Of a stretch of 64,000 nucleotides of DNA, positions 44,610-56,862 are shown one piece after another. The DNA is from Calliopum simillimum (lineage: Eukaryota > Arthropoda > Insecta > Diptera > Lauxaniidae), in NCBI GenBank assembly GCA_951812925.1, contig OX638370.1, forward strand, positions 25,845,964 through 25,909,963, read 5' to 3'. How positions within the stretch are numbered: position 1 is the first letter of the stretch; each line of letters opens with the position of its first letter. The notes under the pieces are model-generated. The model did not search any database. It was not told the origin of the DNA and saw only the letters and a program-made list of their open reading frames with translations. The position numbers and the translations under genes are program-made.

Positions 44610-45600
44610 AAGGGTGATCCTTTTCCAACTAGGTTGTTTTGACAGCTGTTATGTGTCAAATGGCTAGTCCATATGACGTTTGTGTTCAGTATGCAATACG
44701 ATTCAATCATGATTAGACTTACTCCTGAACAACTTACTATCACAATTAGTCATCAGTTACAGAATGTTATAGAGTTCTTCAACATCATTTTGGTCGTTAT
44801 GAGCGTCCAACTGAGTGCACTATTCGTAACACCATCACCAGTTTTCGAATCAATTTTACACTATTGGACATTCATCATTCAACCAGAGTGCATAGAGCCT
44901 GTAATTTAGAGAATATTGCTGAAGTAGCAGAGAGTGTTCGTGAAAACCGTGAAGAATCCATTCGTCGCCAACCTTAGGCTTTGGGCATCTCTTATGGATC
45001 ACTGTGGCGTATCTTGAGGCGTGACCTTGGTCTGAAGGCCGTATTTGGGCTGATGAACAACCAGAAGCAATCCAAAAGCTTCCAATGTATCCCGATAAAT
45101 GTACTGTTTGGTGTGGTTTATGGGCAGGAGGCATCATCGCACCGTATTCCGAAACCCGAAACTACTGACGCTTGAAAACCAACATAACTCGTGTTACACA
45201 GTGCAACATTTTCCAAGTCATTGACGGTGAACTAAAATCCGTTATAAGGCGTCGAAAGTACTCGCCGAAACAAGTAATTCTGCCAGAGCGTTTTGCAAAG
45301 TTGACTCATATAAGGATTTTATGGTCATTTTTGCGATTTTAAGGCACTAGATGAATTTTTTTCGGTTAAGTTTGTTCGGCATTTTTTTTTTTTCTTCTAT
45401 ACAATAGCTACAACATTGCTGAAGTCATCAAAACAATATCTCGGCTCGTTACCGAGATATAGCCATATGAAAAATTCGAAAAATTGAGTTGTAGGAACCG
45501 AACCATCATTCCAAATAAAGATTTGCATCAATACATACATTGATTTTTATGTATTTTATTTAGAAAACAAAGTAGGAAGCTCTTATTGGGAACACCCGTT
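44610..45600 (+). mobile_element. Tc1-like element, 'GGGTGATCC' family, copy 1, rearranged
   Basis: Left terminus AAGGGTGATCC after TA (44,608-44,609); right end 'ctcttattgggaacaccc' near 45,600 (reversed: GGGTGTTCCCAATAAGAG). The interior has the coding segments LRRDLGLKA and, in another frame, WADEQPEAIQ and MYPDKCTVWCGLWAGG, but neither an intact frame nor the final catalytic part; about 280 bp at 45,200-45,475 are unlike copy 2. An insertion of about 55 bp lies near 44,665. It is a non-functional derivative. Confidence 0.75.
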
Positions 45601-46292
45601 TGAAACACCATCTGAAGAAGATGTTAAACACATTTTTTTTTAAGCTTTTTTCTTTGTTGATACATACAACATTTAGTGCGTATTGGTGAAAAATATTGTT
45701 TTTTTATCAAAAAGTCTTGTGATTATGAACTACAAATGGTATTCACTGACATTATATAATTAATCATTTATTTAAAAACCCGATGTCGAAATAATAAAAT
45801 TTACTTACTAGAAAAAACCACTTCACAGAAACATGCGACTTCACCGAACGCTAAATAAATAACGGTAAATTCTATGTATGCAATGGAAAATAACCATGTG
45901 GTCCATATACCCGCGTAGCCCATATAACCCTCGCTTAACCCAATATTAAAAACTGATTGATACGTTAGGAAATATTGTAAAAAAAACCGCTAAAGTTAAT
46001 ATTTCACTTATATCACAATAGAAACATTGCAAACTTTAATTAAACTTTGGTCTCATATGCAAATTTAGTGAATGAGTAAACGTATATTAAAGATAAAGAC
46101 ACTAAGTAAATAAATAACTTAATTATAAAAATAACACCAAAAGCTTTTTTGATAGATATATTTCATAATTATCAAAATATCAATAATGTCTGGTCTAAAA
46201 ATAGTTTTGCAATAATAACGATAAATGCAAAGTCCATTACTTAAATGGAAAGAAAAATACGTTTTGATAAAAAAGATAAGAATTTCTGCATT
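45601..46292. other. AT-rich sequence without a recognisable gene
   Basis: No recognisable frame or repeat. Confidence 0.5.
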
Positions 46293-47258
46293 CACGGTGT
46301 TCAAACGACAGATTTAAATAAAATTTCAAATTACCAATTTTTTTTTTTTTTTTGATTTTATATTGTTAGTAGGTTAATTTTATGAAGAACAGTGCAAATT
46401 TCAAAATAATATATAGAGCACTTTTCAAAAAATTTAAAAAATTCGATATCCTATATAAAATACAAAAAATTAAGAAAAAAAAAACAGGACAAACAAATAT
46501 AAAAATAGTTACATTTAATGTATTTTGCAATGGTGAATCTGAATCCGGCCTTAGAATTGCTGTATCTCATACGGTTTTTGAGATATCTCAGCTTAAACAA
46601 GGAAAAAATACCGTTTTTGCTATATTTTGAAGCTACATAACTTGAATACAGAACATTTATATGTAGAATCCGATACAATATCTTTAAGTTTTAATCTTTT
46701 TCTTTAAAACTTAATTTAAATTATGTCGATACCTTTATTTTTCTCGGAGATATCCTAACCTAAAAAGTTAAAAAAGTGCAAAAAACATATATTTTCATTA
46801 TTTTAGTCTACGATATTTCGAAGAAACATCAAGCTATTGACATAATTTAAATAACGTTTTAAAGAAAAAGATCAAAACTTTGAGATACTGTATCGGATTT
46901 TGCGTATGAATGTTCTATATTCTAGTTATATAGCTTCAAAATATAGCAAAAACGGTATTTTTTCCTTGTTTAGGCTAAGATATCTCAAAAACCGTATGAG
47001 ATACAGCAATTCTAAGGCCGGATTCCGATTCACCATTACATTAAATGTTACTATTTTTATATTTGTGTGTTGTTTTTTTTTTTCTTAATTTTTTGTATTT
47101 TATATGGGATATCGAATTTTTTCAATTTTTTGAAAAGTGCTCTATATATTATTTTGAAATTTGCACTGCTCTTCATAAAATTAACCTACTAACAATATAA
47201 AATCAAAAAAAAATTGGTAATTTGAAATTTTATTTAAATCTGTTGTTTGAACACCGTG
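46293..47258. mobile_element. fold-back element with CACGGTG termini, 966 bp
   Basis: The termini are CACGGTGTTCAAACGACAG and its near-exact reverse. Arms of about 440 bp are mirrored, including 'gaagaacagtgcaaatttc', 'gaatccggccttagaattgc' and 'gagatatctcagctt'. The direct repeat CATT lies on both sides (46,289-46,292; 47,259-47,262). The mirrored 75- and 82-codon frames are not genes. Confidence 0.92.
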
Positions 47259-48102
47259 CATTGTCAATTGACGGCAATATGTTTAAAAACTGTTTTATTT
47301 ATCTTTAATAATGGCATATTGTGGAAAGTACTTTTTTTTCAATTCGAACGTTAGTCATTTATTTATCTTGTATCGATTTTCATGTAAGATTGACAAATAT
47401 GTACATCTTCAGATCATTTCAGACCACGCGATAGTTCATTTTGAAGACGAAGAATGGTACTAAAAAATGCAATCAATAAAGTGGGGCACATATTGTGCAA
47501 AGGGTTTTCTGATTTTCCCGAAAAGAGCTCAGGCGATGATTTTAAAATTTTACAGGAGTTGAAGTACATCATAGGGAACTCAAATCTACAAAGAACAAAA
47601 AAATGCAAGAACCTTGAGGTTCAACTGAGTTCAGGCCTACCGTGAAATAGGTAATAATAACAATAATGTTAAAAATAAAAGTATACAAATTTCAGATTTG
47701 TATGCCTAGACTTGAGTCTATTTGCACTTAAATTTACAATGTTTATCATAGTATTTTCACTATTTTGAATAGTTGTATTTTATTTGTTTTTGTTTTCACT
47801 GACGTCATATCAGCGCGTGCGATTCCATTTTATCAGACGATTTTATTTATTTAGAGACATACATATGTACATATTAAGCTGTCACAAAGTAATTTATGAA
47901 TTACTCTTATTTAAAATGGTACAATCAGTGAGGTTAGATGTAATCTGAGTAAAGATAATTAAGATGTATAAGTTGCTGCGCTTAAAGTATAGCAAATATA
48001 ACTTCTCCTGGTATTTGCGGAGCTTGAAACTTAAAAAAGAGTTTGAAAAATCGCTTCACTTTGAAAAGACAATTTTCCCGGGAACAAAACTTTAGCATAA
48101 CG
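47259..48102. other. AT-rich sequence without a recognisable gene
   Basis: A 63-codon frame on the plus strand at 47,454-47,645 (starting MVLKNAINKVGHILCKGFSD) is the only one with average composition, but it has no motif I recognise. Confidence 0.45.
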
Positions 48103-49934
48103 ATGATCATTAGAGCGCCCATATGTGCCAAATTCTGATTTTGCTTGCTCCCCGTCCATTTCCTGAAATTATAGGTCAAAAAAATAAGATCTCGATAAAA
48201 AATTTGGAATCGGTAGTGGAAAAATCCCAGCCGGTTTTCGATCAAAAGTCGAAAAATTGACTAAAAAAAGGCAAGTCGCTTTGACGGCCCGTTACTTCAA
48301 AACTGACTAGGTCAACATTATCTTCTTAGAAAGTTTTGGTTCAAAAATTAAATTTATTTTAATTAATTTAATTTTTAATAAAATTTCAATTTTTTAGGAA
48401 ACTTTTCATGACTTTTTTTATATAAATTGGTTTTTTGTAATTTTGTAAAGGGCGGAATATTTGTTTTGGAATTCTTATGTTGTAGGGAATTAAATGTTAA
48501 TTAATTTAAGAAATGGAGCCCGTTTCAAAGTTAAGGAAAATAATTTATTTTTTTATTTTTTCTTCTTAATTTTTAATTTGGTAAGAAATCATTTTGGTAG
48601 TCATATTTTCTAAACTAATTTGGGATCGCTGAACACGAAAATAGCATTTATTTTCGTTTTAGAACGTTCTTGGGCTGTTCCAGCAGAGATAATCGAAAAT
48701 TTCGAATTTCGAGCACACAGCCCAGGAAAAAATTTCAACCAAGTTGTCGTAAGAATAAGAAAAAAAGTTTTCAAAATCAGTTCATGGCATGGTTTTTAAA
48801 ATGAGGTCGAAAAACGGTATTTTAAAAAAAAACGACTACAAACCAAAACTAAAATAGTCATTTTAGATGTATTTGCTAATGCTGAATTCGAAATTGCACG
48901 CGAAATTGCTGTTTGTGAGATATCTCACTCCAAATGTTCAAAAAACATGATTTTTGAGGTTGTGTAGAACACGCACACAATCGTTTTGGTCTTTTCTATT
49001 AAATGCGTCATTTGGTACTGTTTTTCTTCTTCAATATGAGTTACAGAATGGTCTAGTTTGATTTTTCTTTAAAAAGTTATGACCATTTTAAAAAAACATC
49101 ATAAAAGATATAGCAATATGGCAATTTCTATAGAGAATCCACACATGATTTTTAACTTTCATGATATCATTTTAAAATGGTCAGAACTTTTTGAAAAAAA
49201 TCGCACAAACCCATTTCATAGCTCATTTTGAAGGCAAAAAGCAGTTCTAAATGATGCATTTAATTACAACTAACAATGTATTTTCTTGCATCCAATAAAG
49301 TAGCGATTAAAAGAAAAAAATTAAAATAAGTACTTATTTCTTTCCAACATTGAGACCGGCTCCATACACGGTGCTCTTGAACAGTCGATAGGTTTTTTGG
49401 TTATGTGGAGAAAATCTGTGAACGGGATTTCATTTTTATTAAATTAGTGGTCTGGAAAATGCAAACCCCGAAATCGTAGCTGATCATCCCCGCGAAATAT
49501 TGCAAAAATACATATCCCATATAAAAAAAAAAAAAATCGGACTGTTCAAGAGCACCGTGCATACCTTAAAACTTAATATTTAAAATTTTCTTAAAAATTT
49601 TAAATTTTCGCAACGACACAGCCACAAATTTAATTTTTGGACCAAAACTTTTTAAGAAGATAATGTTGACCTAGTCATTCTTTACAAAAGTTGGCTTAAA
49701 AACATTACGAAAAAATGAATAGTTTTGAAGTAACGGGCAGTCAAAGCGACTTGCCTTTTTTTAGTAAATTTTTCGACCTTTGATCGAAAACCGGCTGGGT
49801 TTTTCCCACTACCGATTCTAAATTTTTTATTGAGATCTTATTTTTTTGACCTTTAATTTCAGGAAATGGACGGGGAGCAAACAAATTCACAACTTTGCAC
49901 ATTTCATATATCTTGTGGGCGCTCTAATGATCAT
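48103..49934. mobile_element. large fold-back with nested elements
   Basis: Arms of about 250-300 bp: 48,103-48,355 ('atgatcattagagcgccc', 'cccgtccatttcctgaaatt', 'agccggttttcgatcaaaag', 'gacctaggtcaacattatc' in part) are mirrored at 49,628-49,934. Between them lies another inverted pair (48,999-49,087 with 49,173-49,262) and the small CACGGTG element at 49,367. No coding sequence. Confidence 0.82.
49367..49559. mobile_element. 193-bp MITE with CACGGTG termini
   Basis: The termini CACGGTGCTCTTGAACAGTC and its exact reverse enclose 193 bp; the 4-bp repeat CATA lies on both sides (49,363-49,366; 49,560-49,563). The first seven bases and the target duplication pattern agree with the 966-bp fold-back at 46,293. 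Confidence 0.92.
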
Positions 49935-49936
49935 TC

Positions 49937-50935
49937 TACAGGATGTATCACATGAGGCTACGAAGCTTCTTGGAGGTGATAGGGGAGACCTAGGCTACCA
50001 AAAAATTGCATATGAAGGGGGTCTAAAATGTACACCTGCGGAGTTATAGGGTTAAAAATGATTTTCTGAACTGTTTTGCAAAAAATAAAAAATTCGTGGG
50101 TCACCCTAGCATTTTAGGGAAACATTTTTTATAAAAAGCTTTGAGCTTATTATATGAGCTTTCCAAGAATGTATTGGGTGTTAAGGGTTTAAAAGGATTT
50201 CGCAAAGTTCTGGACCTTCAAAGTTGATATTTTAATTTTTTTTTTTTTTCTAATTATTGCCTTTGGCGGCCATTTTAGTATGAAATACGTGCGATGACCA
50301 TGAGCTTTCATAATTTTTTTTGGAATCCTCGTTAAATTTCCTTTAATTCGATAGCACATTTGTCATACCAATTTTTTAATTTGGAGTCGGAAAAAAAATA
50401 CTTTTCTATGTAACACACGAGTTAATTGCATCCGTTGCGCTGCATATGATGCCCTTTATCTACTGGAGCTTTCAAACGGATTGTTTTTGAAAAGTAATTT
50501 TTTCCGACCTCAAATTAAATAATTGGCATGACAAATGCAATATCGAATTAAAGAAAATTTAACGAGAATTGCAAGAAAAATTATCAAAGCTTATGTTAAT
50601 AAGACCTTTTTCATACTAGAATGGCAGCCAGAGTCAAAAATGTGAAAAAAAATTTAAAACATCAACTTTGAACGTCCAGAACTGTATGAAACCCTTTTAA
50701 ACAATACATTCTTAAAAAGCTTATACAATTAGCTAAAAGTTTTCTTTAAAAAAGTTTTCTCTAAAACGTTAGGGTGACCCAAAAAACTTTTTTTGTAAAA
50801 CAAGTCAGAAAATAACTTTTAACCCTATAATCCCTCAGGAGTACATTTTAGACCCTCCCTCAGGTGCAATTTTTTGTAAGTCTCCTCCTCTATCAATTCC
50901 TAGGAGCTTCGTTACCTTATGCAATACACCCTATA
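49937..50935. mobile_element. fold-back element, about 1.0 kb, abutting a Tc1-like element
   Basis: The left end TACAGGATGTATCACATGAGG-like sequence (in part 'tacaggatgtatcacatgag') is mirrored by 'ctta tgcaatacaccctata' at the right. Arms include 'gctacgaagcttcttgga', 'gagttatagggttaaaaa', 'tagtatgaaa' and 'gacaaatg', with the centre near 50,430. Its right end directly touches the TA of the Tc1-like element at 50,938. Confidence 0.8.
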
Positions 50936-50937
50936 TA

Positions 50938-51714
50938 AAGGGTGATCCAATACGAGGTCCCTTTTCCAACTGTGCTGTTTTGACAGCTGTTATGTGTCAG
51001 ATGGCTTGTCCTGAACAACGTTTATTAATTGTGGAAACTTACTACAAAAATCAGTCATCAGTTAGAGAATATTATAAAGTTCTTCAACATCATTTTGGTC
51101 GTTATGAGCGTCCAACTAAACATACTATTCGTAACACCATCACAGGATTTCGAAGCAATTTTACACTATTGGACATTCAACATTCAACCAGAGTGCATAG
51201 AGCCCGTAATTTAGAGAATATTGCTGCAGTAGCAGAGAGTGTTCGTGAAAACCGTGAACAATACATTCGATGCCGATCTCAGGCTTTGGGCATCTCTTAT
51301 GGATCATTGTGGCGTATCTTGAGGCGTGATCTTGGTCTGAAGGCCTATAAAATACAAAGAATTGAAGCGCAACATGCCATACAGCTCATGTGATTTGACG
51401 CCATTGGATTACTTTCTTTGGGGATATGTTAAATCACTTGTTTATGTCGACAAACCCGAAACAATTGACGTTTTGGAAACCAACATAACTCTTGTTATTC
51501 AAGGAATACCGGCCGATATGCTCGAAAGAGTTGTCGAAAATTCGACCCGCATAATGAACCATTTAAGAGCTAGTCATGTGCAACATTTGAACGAAATAAT
51601 TGTTAAACATTGAGTTGTAGGAACCGAATACCAAATAAAGATTTGCATTAATGCATTGATTTTTATGTATTTTATTTAGAAAACTAAGTAGGAAGCTCTT
51701 ATTGGATCACCCGT
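50938..51714 (+). mobile_element. Tc1-like element, 'GGGTGATCC' family, copy 2, deletion derivative
   Basis: 777 bp between TA dinucleotides (50,936-50,937; 51,715-51,716). The terminal repeats are AAGGGTGATCCAATACGAG and, reversed, ACGGGTGATCCAATAAGAG. The transposase gene has lost its middle. Confidence 0.9.
51001..51613 (+). pseudogene. Tc1/mariner-superfamily transposase, catalytic core deleted
   Basis: Begins MACPEQRLLIVETYYKNQSS, the usual opening of this transposase type, with an HTH (YYKVLQHHFGRYERPTKHTI) and a second HTH (SQALGISYGSLWRILRRDLG). At about 51,350-51,375 the frame jumps to SCDLTPLDYFLWGYVKSLVY, which holds the last catalytic Asp, and ends HLNEIIVKH. The segment with the first two catalytic Asp residues, several hundred bases in complete relatives, is missing. 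The family is, from memory, of the DD41D kind; the window alone cannot show the spacing. Confidence 0.85.
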
Positions 51715-51716
51715 TA

Positions 51717-53019
51717 GTTGTTTTTCTTTTTTTTTTAGCTAATGGAATCCATGTTATACTTCCTCTTAAGCCCAGAATTGTCTTTTCAACCATATGGCAT
51801 TCATTCATGAGGATGTGTAATTAATTTTTGGGGAGCCATAATCTTCCTCATTAAGCTTAACCTCTTAACTTTCGCAATTGGCTCATTACTTTCTGAAATA
51901 GCATACTTCAAAAGTATGTAGCTCAATTTGAAAAGGATTCAATTATATTTGTATGGATTTGAGATAGATATCTTTACTTTAGTGAATGATAACAAAAAAA
52001 GTAAGAACCAATTCAAGGTAAACTTTAGTTAGGCAGATTATGGCTATCCAAAGCCCTCAATTATCCAAGAAAAAAAAGTTATCGAATTCCATTCCAAACT
52101 TCTTCTTCTCAATTTGCTGTGTTATCTATCTAACGTTGCTACCGAATTTGTTGCCGGAAGTGTGCTTACAAATTAAACAGCAAAAGAAGAAAAATAACAA
52201 ACAACTGGGAAATTTTCCACGAAGCAGAAAAAAAAACATAAAAAAATTGTAAACAAAAATATTACAACTTTTCTTGGCGAAAACATAAACAACGAGCGGC
52301 GTGGCATAAAAAAATTAAATACAAAACAATAAGACCCATAAGCCAAGCGAAGCATTCAGTCCCGTAAGTGCACAAAAAATGTCCGCGGAAAACATTCAAC
52401 ACACGATTTTTGGTCGAAAATAAATTGCATTAATTGCATTATATTTTTCTTTTTTTTCTATTCATTCATAAATTTTTATGTGGCATAATGTTGCTTCATT
52501 AACATGTCTTGTCGTCATTAGATGGGTGAATGTTTTTCTTTTTTCCCGTACACTTTTTTTAACAATTAAGCTGTAATGACACTTTATGTATTTCTGTGTG
52601 GTATAAAAATTTTCGAAAAGTTGTGGTTTTGGGTTGTTTAATTACCATCCAAAATTGTTTTTCCATTGAACAATAACTTCCGTTGGTTTGTACTGTTAAT
52701 TTTGGGAGTTTTGGGCCATAAATTGGAGGTGAAATATTTGAATTAGATCGCGATGATAACTGAATGGCCTGGGTCGCTGATTCCGAATCTGAAAGAAAAC
52801 ACGCCAAGTGTACCAGCTAAAAATTTGTGTGTGACCGATTTAGCTCAAATTTGGCAATATTGTAGTTTCGTGTGCAAGATTAATAATCCGGGAGGATCTT
52901 GTCCTACTATAGTCTGTTGGCTGTTGAAGTTGGGGATTCTTGTGATATTATAGACAGGTTGTTTTTTCAAAAATTCAAAGGTTACACCAAACTTTGTAAA
53001 TTGATAACTGTAAGAAACT
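51717..53019. other. AT-rich sequence without a recognisable gene
   Basis: Only short frames; none with recognisable motifs. No element ends found. Confidence 0.5.
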
Positions 53020-53021
53020 TA

Positions 53022-53904
53022 GGGGAGATGTGTGTACCTTGGTCCGCTTTTCAGTTTTTTCAATGTGCAGGATTTTCCAAAAAAGTTCCTTTAGTTTTTT
53101 GATTAAGTTATATTTCTACAATGCTTGCAGCATCAAATGACGTGACAATGATATTTCTATGTCTTACCATTGAGTAGAAATATTACTTTTTCCGTTGCAA
53201 TCTCAAACGGTCCAAGGTACACCATGCAAGTGTACCTTGGACTATTAAAAATTAAAAAGAGTACATTTTATTTAGGTAATAAATTATGAAAGAACCATTT
53301 ATTATGTAATCAAAGGTAACATTTTTTTCAATAAAAAAAAAAATTTTTTCATTAACAAAAATTATAACACAAAAAAGTGCATTTAGTAAAAAAAAATTAA
53401 TCAAACAAAAATTATTGCAAACAAATACATTAATCACGTAAATAATAATAATACTCTTATATTGAGAGGCGATTATGGCATTCTGGTTGCCCGTCGAAGA
53501 AGGCTTCCTTGTCAATAAGAATAGGTCCAAGGTACACACAGACAGCATGTTTTAAAACTGTCAATGCCCATAACATATATTAATGAAAACACGTCTAAAA
53601 CACACTAAAAGCTTAAAACAATAACTAAACTTCCTTCCTGATGTTGTAAAACTGAAATATTTCAAGTAAGTTTCTCAAAAAACGTTTCGTAGTTTACTCC
53701 AAAAACAAATTTTTACACACAAAAAACACATTTTCCGTCGCTTTTTATACACGCATACAGCTTGACAGTCTGAAGTCAACTAATATGAGTCACCGGTATG
53801 AGTGGAAAATTCCATAGAAGAACATTATCGTACACGTGCAGCTGTTAAGTGGCAAACGGCACTCGAACCGATGTACACTTGGACCAAGGTACACACATCT
53901 CCCC
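53022..53904. mobile_element. TA-flanked element with repeated GGTCCAAGGTACAC motif
   Basis: 883 bp between TA dinucleotides (53,020-53,021; 53,905-53,906). Terminal repeats of about 24 bp start GGGGAGATGTGTGTACCTTG and end in GTCC. The motif GTCCAAGGTACAC or its reverse occurs five times: near 53,035, 53,211, 53,231, 53,524 and 53,879; the pair at 53,211/53,231 forms a small palindrome. No transposase; a 98-codon frame on the minus strand is featureless. Repeated terminal and internal motifs suggest transposase-binding sites. Confidence 0.88.
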
Positions 53905-53906
53905 TA

Positions 53907-54227
53907 TCCTTTCACCAAAATTTTTTAAATTTAAGAATACTTCTGCATTTTTTTTAAAAAACCCCCCCTTAAATTTTTGTTAAAAGTACTTTGAATTAAA
54001 GTAAAATTTATAAGCTTTAAAATGGTGTATGACGAAAAAAGTGCACAAGGCACAAAATACTAAGAATCGTCCAATTTGAAGTGAATTTTTTGGAGAGTTT
54101 TAAAAATTTTCTTTTTTTGACCAATTTTTGAAAAATTTTTAAAAAAATTCGCACGCATTTCTTGAACGATTCCAAGCATTTTACACTTTTTTCGTAAGAT
54201 GCCTTCCTCTTGAGACAAGAACTATTA
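53907..54227. other. AT-rich sequence, nothing seen
   Basis: No frame or repeat could be recognised in this stretch. Confidence 0.5.
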
Positions 54228-54778
54228 AGGGTGTAACCTTTGGCCTACTGGCCAAACATTAAATACCCAACACTGCAGTATTTTTAAAATTTTGCTCTTA
54301 TGAGAGGTGTCGCGCCCTCTTGTACGATTTCACCCAGTTTTTGCTCAGAGCTTTCATTTATAGTTGCTAGTGTCTAGGTAAAATTAAGTTCGATCATCTC
54401 AAAAAATGCGTATTTTTTAGAGCTTGCGCTTACAATTCTTAGTACTTATGTGTATGTCGGTTGCATTGTCGTGAAAAATACTCCTAAAGTTGCCTTTTTA
54501 ATATATTTCGTGTATGGGCGGTAGGCATGTCCGTTGACCGATTTCGCTCATTTTCAATCCCTCGAACTAAATTTGACGCCGAAGGCAGTGCACCAAATTG
54601 CATTGAATTATCTTGCTCAGTTTTCCCAGAAAGTGTATTTCCACGCACACCCAGCCAGCCAGACAGACAGACGGACAGGGCTCTATCGACTCAGGAGGTG
54701 ACGCTATATCTGCCACGCCACTTTCTCTGCGTAACAAATGGAAGGACAAAGTGAATATACGCTGGGTGTAGGGTATAA
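54228..54778 (+). repeat. dispersed repeat with 142-bp monomers, copy C
   Basis: Opposite orientation to copies A and B. It begins 'aagggtgtaacctttggcc' and ends 'acgctgggtgtagggtata'. It has fewer monomers (one clear, 'gaggtgtcgcgccctcttgt'). The frame at 54,527-54,754 (SVDRFRSFSIPR, then STQEVTL, CVTNGRTK) is shared with copies A and D. Confidence 0.82.
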
Positions 54779-55069
54779 AAAGCGTTTTGGCTACCGCTAG
54801 CGCTCAAAGCCAAAAACTCTCACTTATCGCCCGTATCCCATCTTGAATCATATACTATTTTAAAGCTTATAAACTTAACTTAATTTAAAGGTCTTTCAAA
54901 AAAAAAATTAAAAGGTGTTTTTTTGAAAAAAATGCAAAAGTATTTTTAAATTTATAAAATTTGGGTGAAAAAAAAAATTTTTAAAGTACATTTAAAAATG
55001 AATAGGATAAGTTACTATCAATTTACAAAGTTTGATGTGAATTTTTGAAAAAACACCATTTTTATGAAA

Positions 55070-55350
55070 GTCACAAAATTTGCCAACTTCAACACCCTGT
55101 ACTTTAACAGCAAATGATACTAGGACAAAATCCTCTCGCATTATTAATTTTGTACACAATTTTGTAACTTGGTAGGTTATTTAGTCATTTTCATGAGAAG
55201 GTGCCAACTTCAACACCCTGTATTTTAACAATAAATGGTACTAGGACCAAATCATCCCGGAATATTGTTTTTGTATACCAGGACTACTATATTGCGAAAT
55301 CAGAGACAAACAAATTTTCAGCTGGTGCACTTGACGTGTTTTGCTTCATA
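55070..55350 (+). repeat. dispersed 'CAACTTCAACACCCTGTA' repeat, two partial units
   Basis: 'ccaacttcaacaccctgta' plus 'actagga..aaatc' occurs at about 55,082 and again at 55,204, and once more at 60,421. The second unit continues through 'caggactactatattgcg' and 'ttttcagctggtgcacttg', matched at 60,505-60,580. Confidence 0.8.
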
Positions 55351-56770
55351 TATATATGCGTAACTTTTTTTATTATTTTTTTCGTGACGTGTACCCTTCC
55401 AATTTTTGATTCTTATATAAAAAGTGACCTCTCCACCAAGTTTGGTGAATGTGCCTCAAAAACTGTAGAGTTCCACAATTTTTGAGAATTCCTCATATCT
55501 GAAATTTTTTTATTTTTTTTCTTTTAAAACTCTTTGGCATTATCGGGAAGATACTTTTACTTTAATAATGCAAAGGACTAGTTGCTGCAAACATTTTGTT
55601 ACGTTAAGTAAAAACTCTGATAAAAGGTTTATTTGACCACCAAAGATAATTAAATTAAATGCATTTAAAAAAAATGAAAAGTTAAAATTGCTATTTTAAG
55701 TCTTTAAAAGAAATTCAAAAATTAATCAGCAACCGTAAAACGTTGGTTGGGCAAAAAAAAAACAACCAAAAAACCCAATGGCGGCATAATGTAATATTTT
55801 ACACGCGATTATGATGAAACACGCGAACAGCAAAAACAACAACAAAAGAGGCCTAATTATAATCAAAAGAAAAAAATCGATAAATAAAGAAAAGAAATCT
55901 ATTAAAATTGGATTTTTTTTTTTTACGCAAATTTAATGTAAAATGGTATTGATACGGTGTTTTAAAGTCAAACCGCCGCCACCACCCTCTACAAAAAAAC
56001 GTTTTCCTTTTTATTTTCCGCTCTAGTTTGTGTTCTTTCTTATCACATCGTTATTTAATTAAAAAATTCTTCACAAATATTCCATAATTTTAATTTATGC
56101 ATATTTTCCGTATGTTTTCATTTTTTACAAGTTTTTTGCCAATACATTTCGCGGAACGACGGAAACTCTTTATTTGTATTTGAAAAACACCTACTTGCGC
56201 GGCAAACGGTATTTAATTTTTGTTTAATTTTGTAAAATTTACCGCGAAAATATTAATTTTAATGTGTATTTAATTGCTTGACAAAGACAAATAAAACTTT
56301 ACTATTTTTTTTTTTTTAAGACAAGGTATACTACTAACTATATTTGAAGCTACTTAGCGTTACATGTGTGCAGCCTTATCATAAACTGTAATTCCCATGA
56401 AATTTATTTTTCTTATAAAAAAATTCAACCTTTGCCAAAGTTATCAGGCAACTAATGGGGACGATGGACAAATATTGAACATTTTTTCTTTTAAGTAAAC
56501 CTTCGTTGTATACTGAGTTAACTATAAAGAGCTTGTAACAGAGCTACATGATAAAAGAGTGCAAATTATTCATCCACCCAATCATACATATACTTATCTA
56601 TACATTAATACACCCGAATATTCAAGTATGTGTTCATTTACATTTCATTTCTTCTATCCATTTAAAAATCCATCAATTTAACAATTTTCCTAAACATAAA
56701 TTTATTCATCAATCCATCCGTATGTACCATGTCCATCCATCTATTTGTCTATTCATCTATCAAACTGTCT
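55351..56770. other. AT-rich sequence without a recognisable gene
   Basis: Poly-A/T runs and short frames only. From about 56,560 'catccatc' phrases begin to appear in front of the tetranucleotide array. Confidence 0.5.
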
Positions 56771-56779
56771 ATCTATCCG

Positions 56780-56862
56780 TTGGTCATCCATCCATCCATC
56801 CATCCTTCCATCCATCCATCCATCCATCCATCCATCCATCCATCCATCCATCCATCCATCCA
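56780..56862 (+). repeat. (CATC)n tetranucleotide microsatellite
   Basis: About 20 tandem CATC units with one CTTC variant. The frame ending in a run of HPSI residues is a translation of it. Confidence 0.97.

Noticed and set aside
47454..47645. 63-codon frame possibly a small protein
   Set aside because: Overlaps an opposing open frame, lacks a known motif and lies between fold-backs; left as unannotated.
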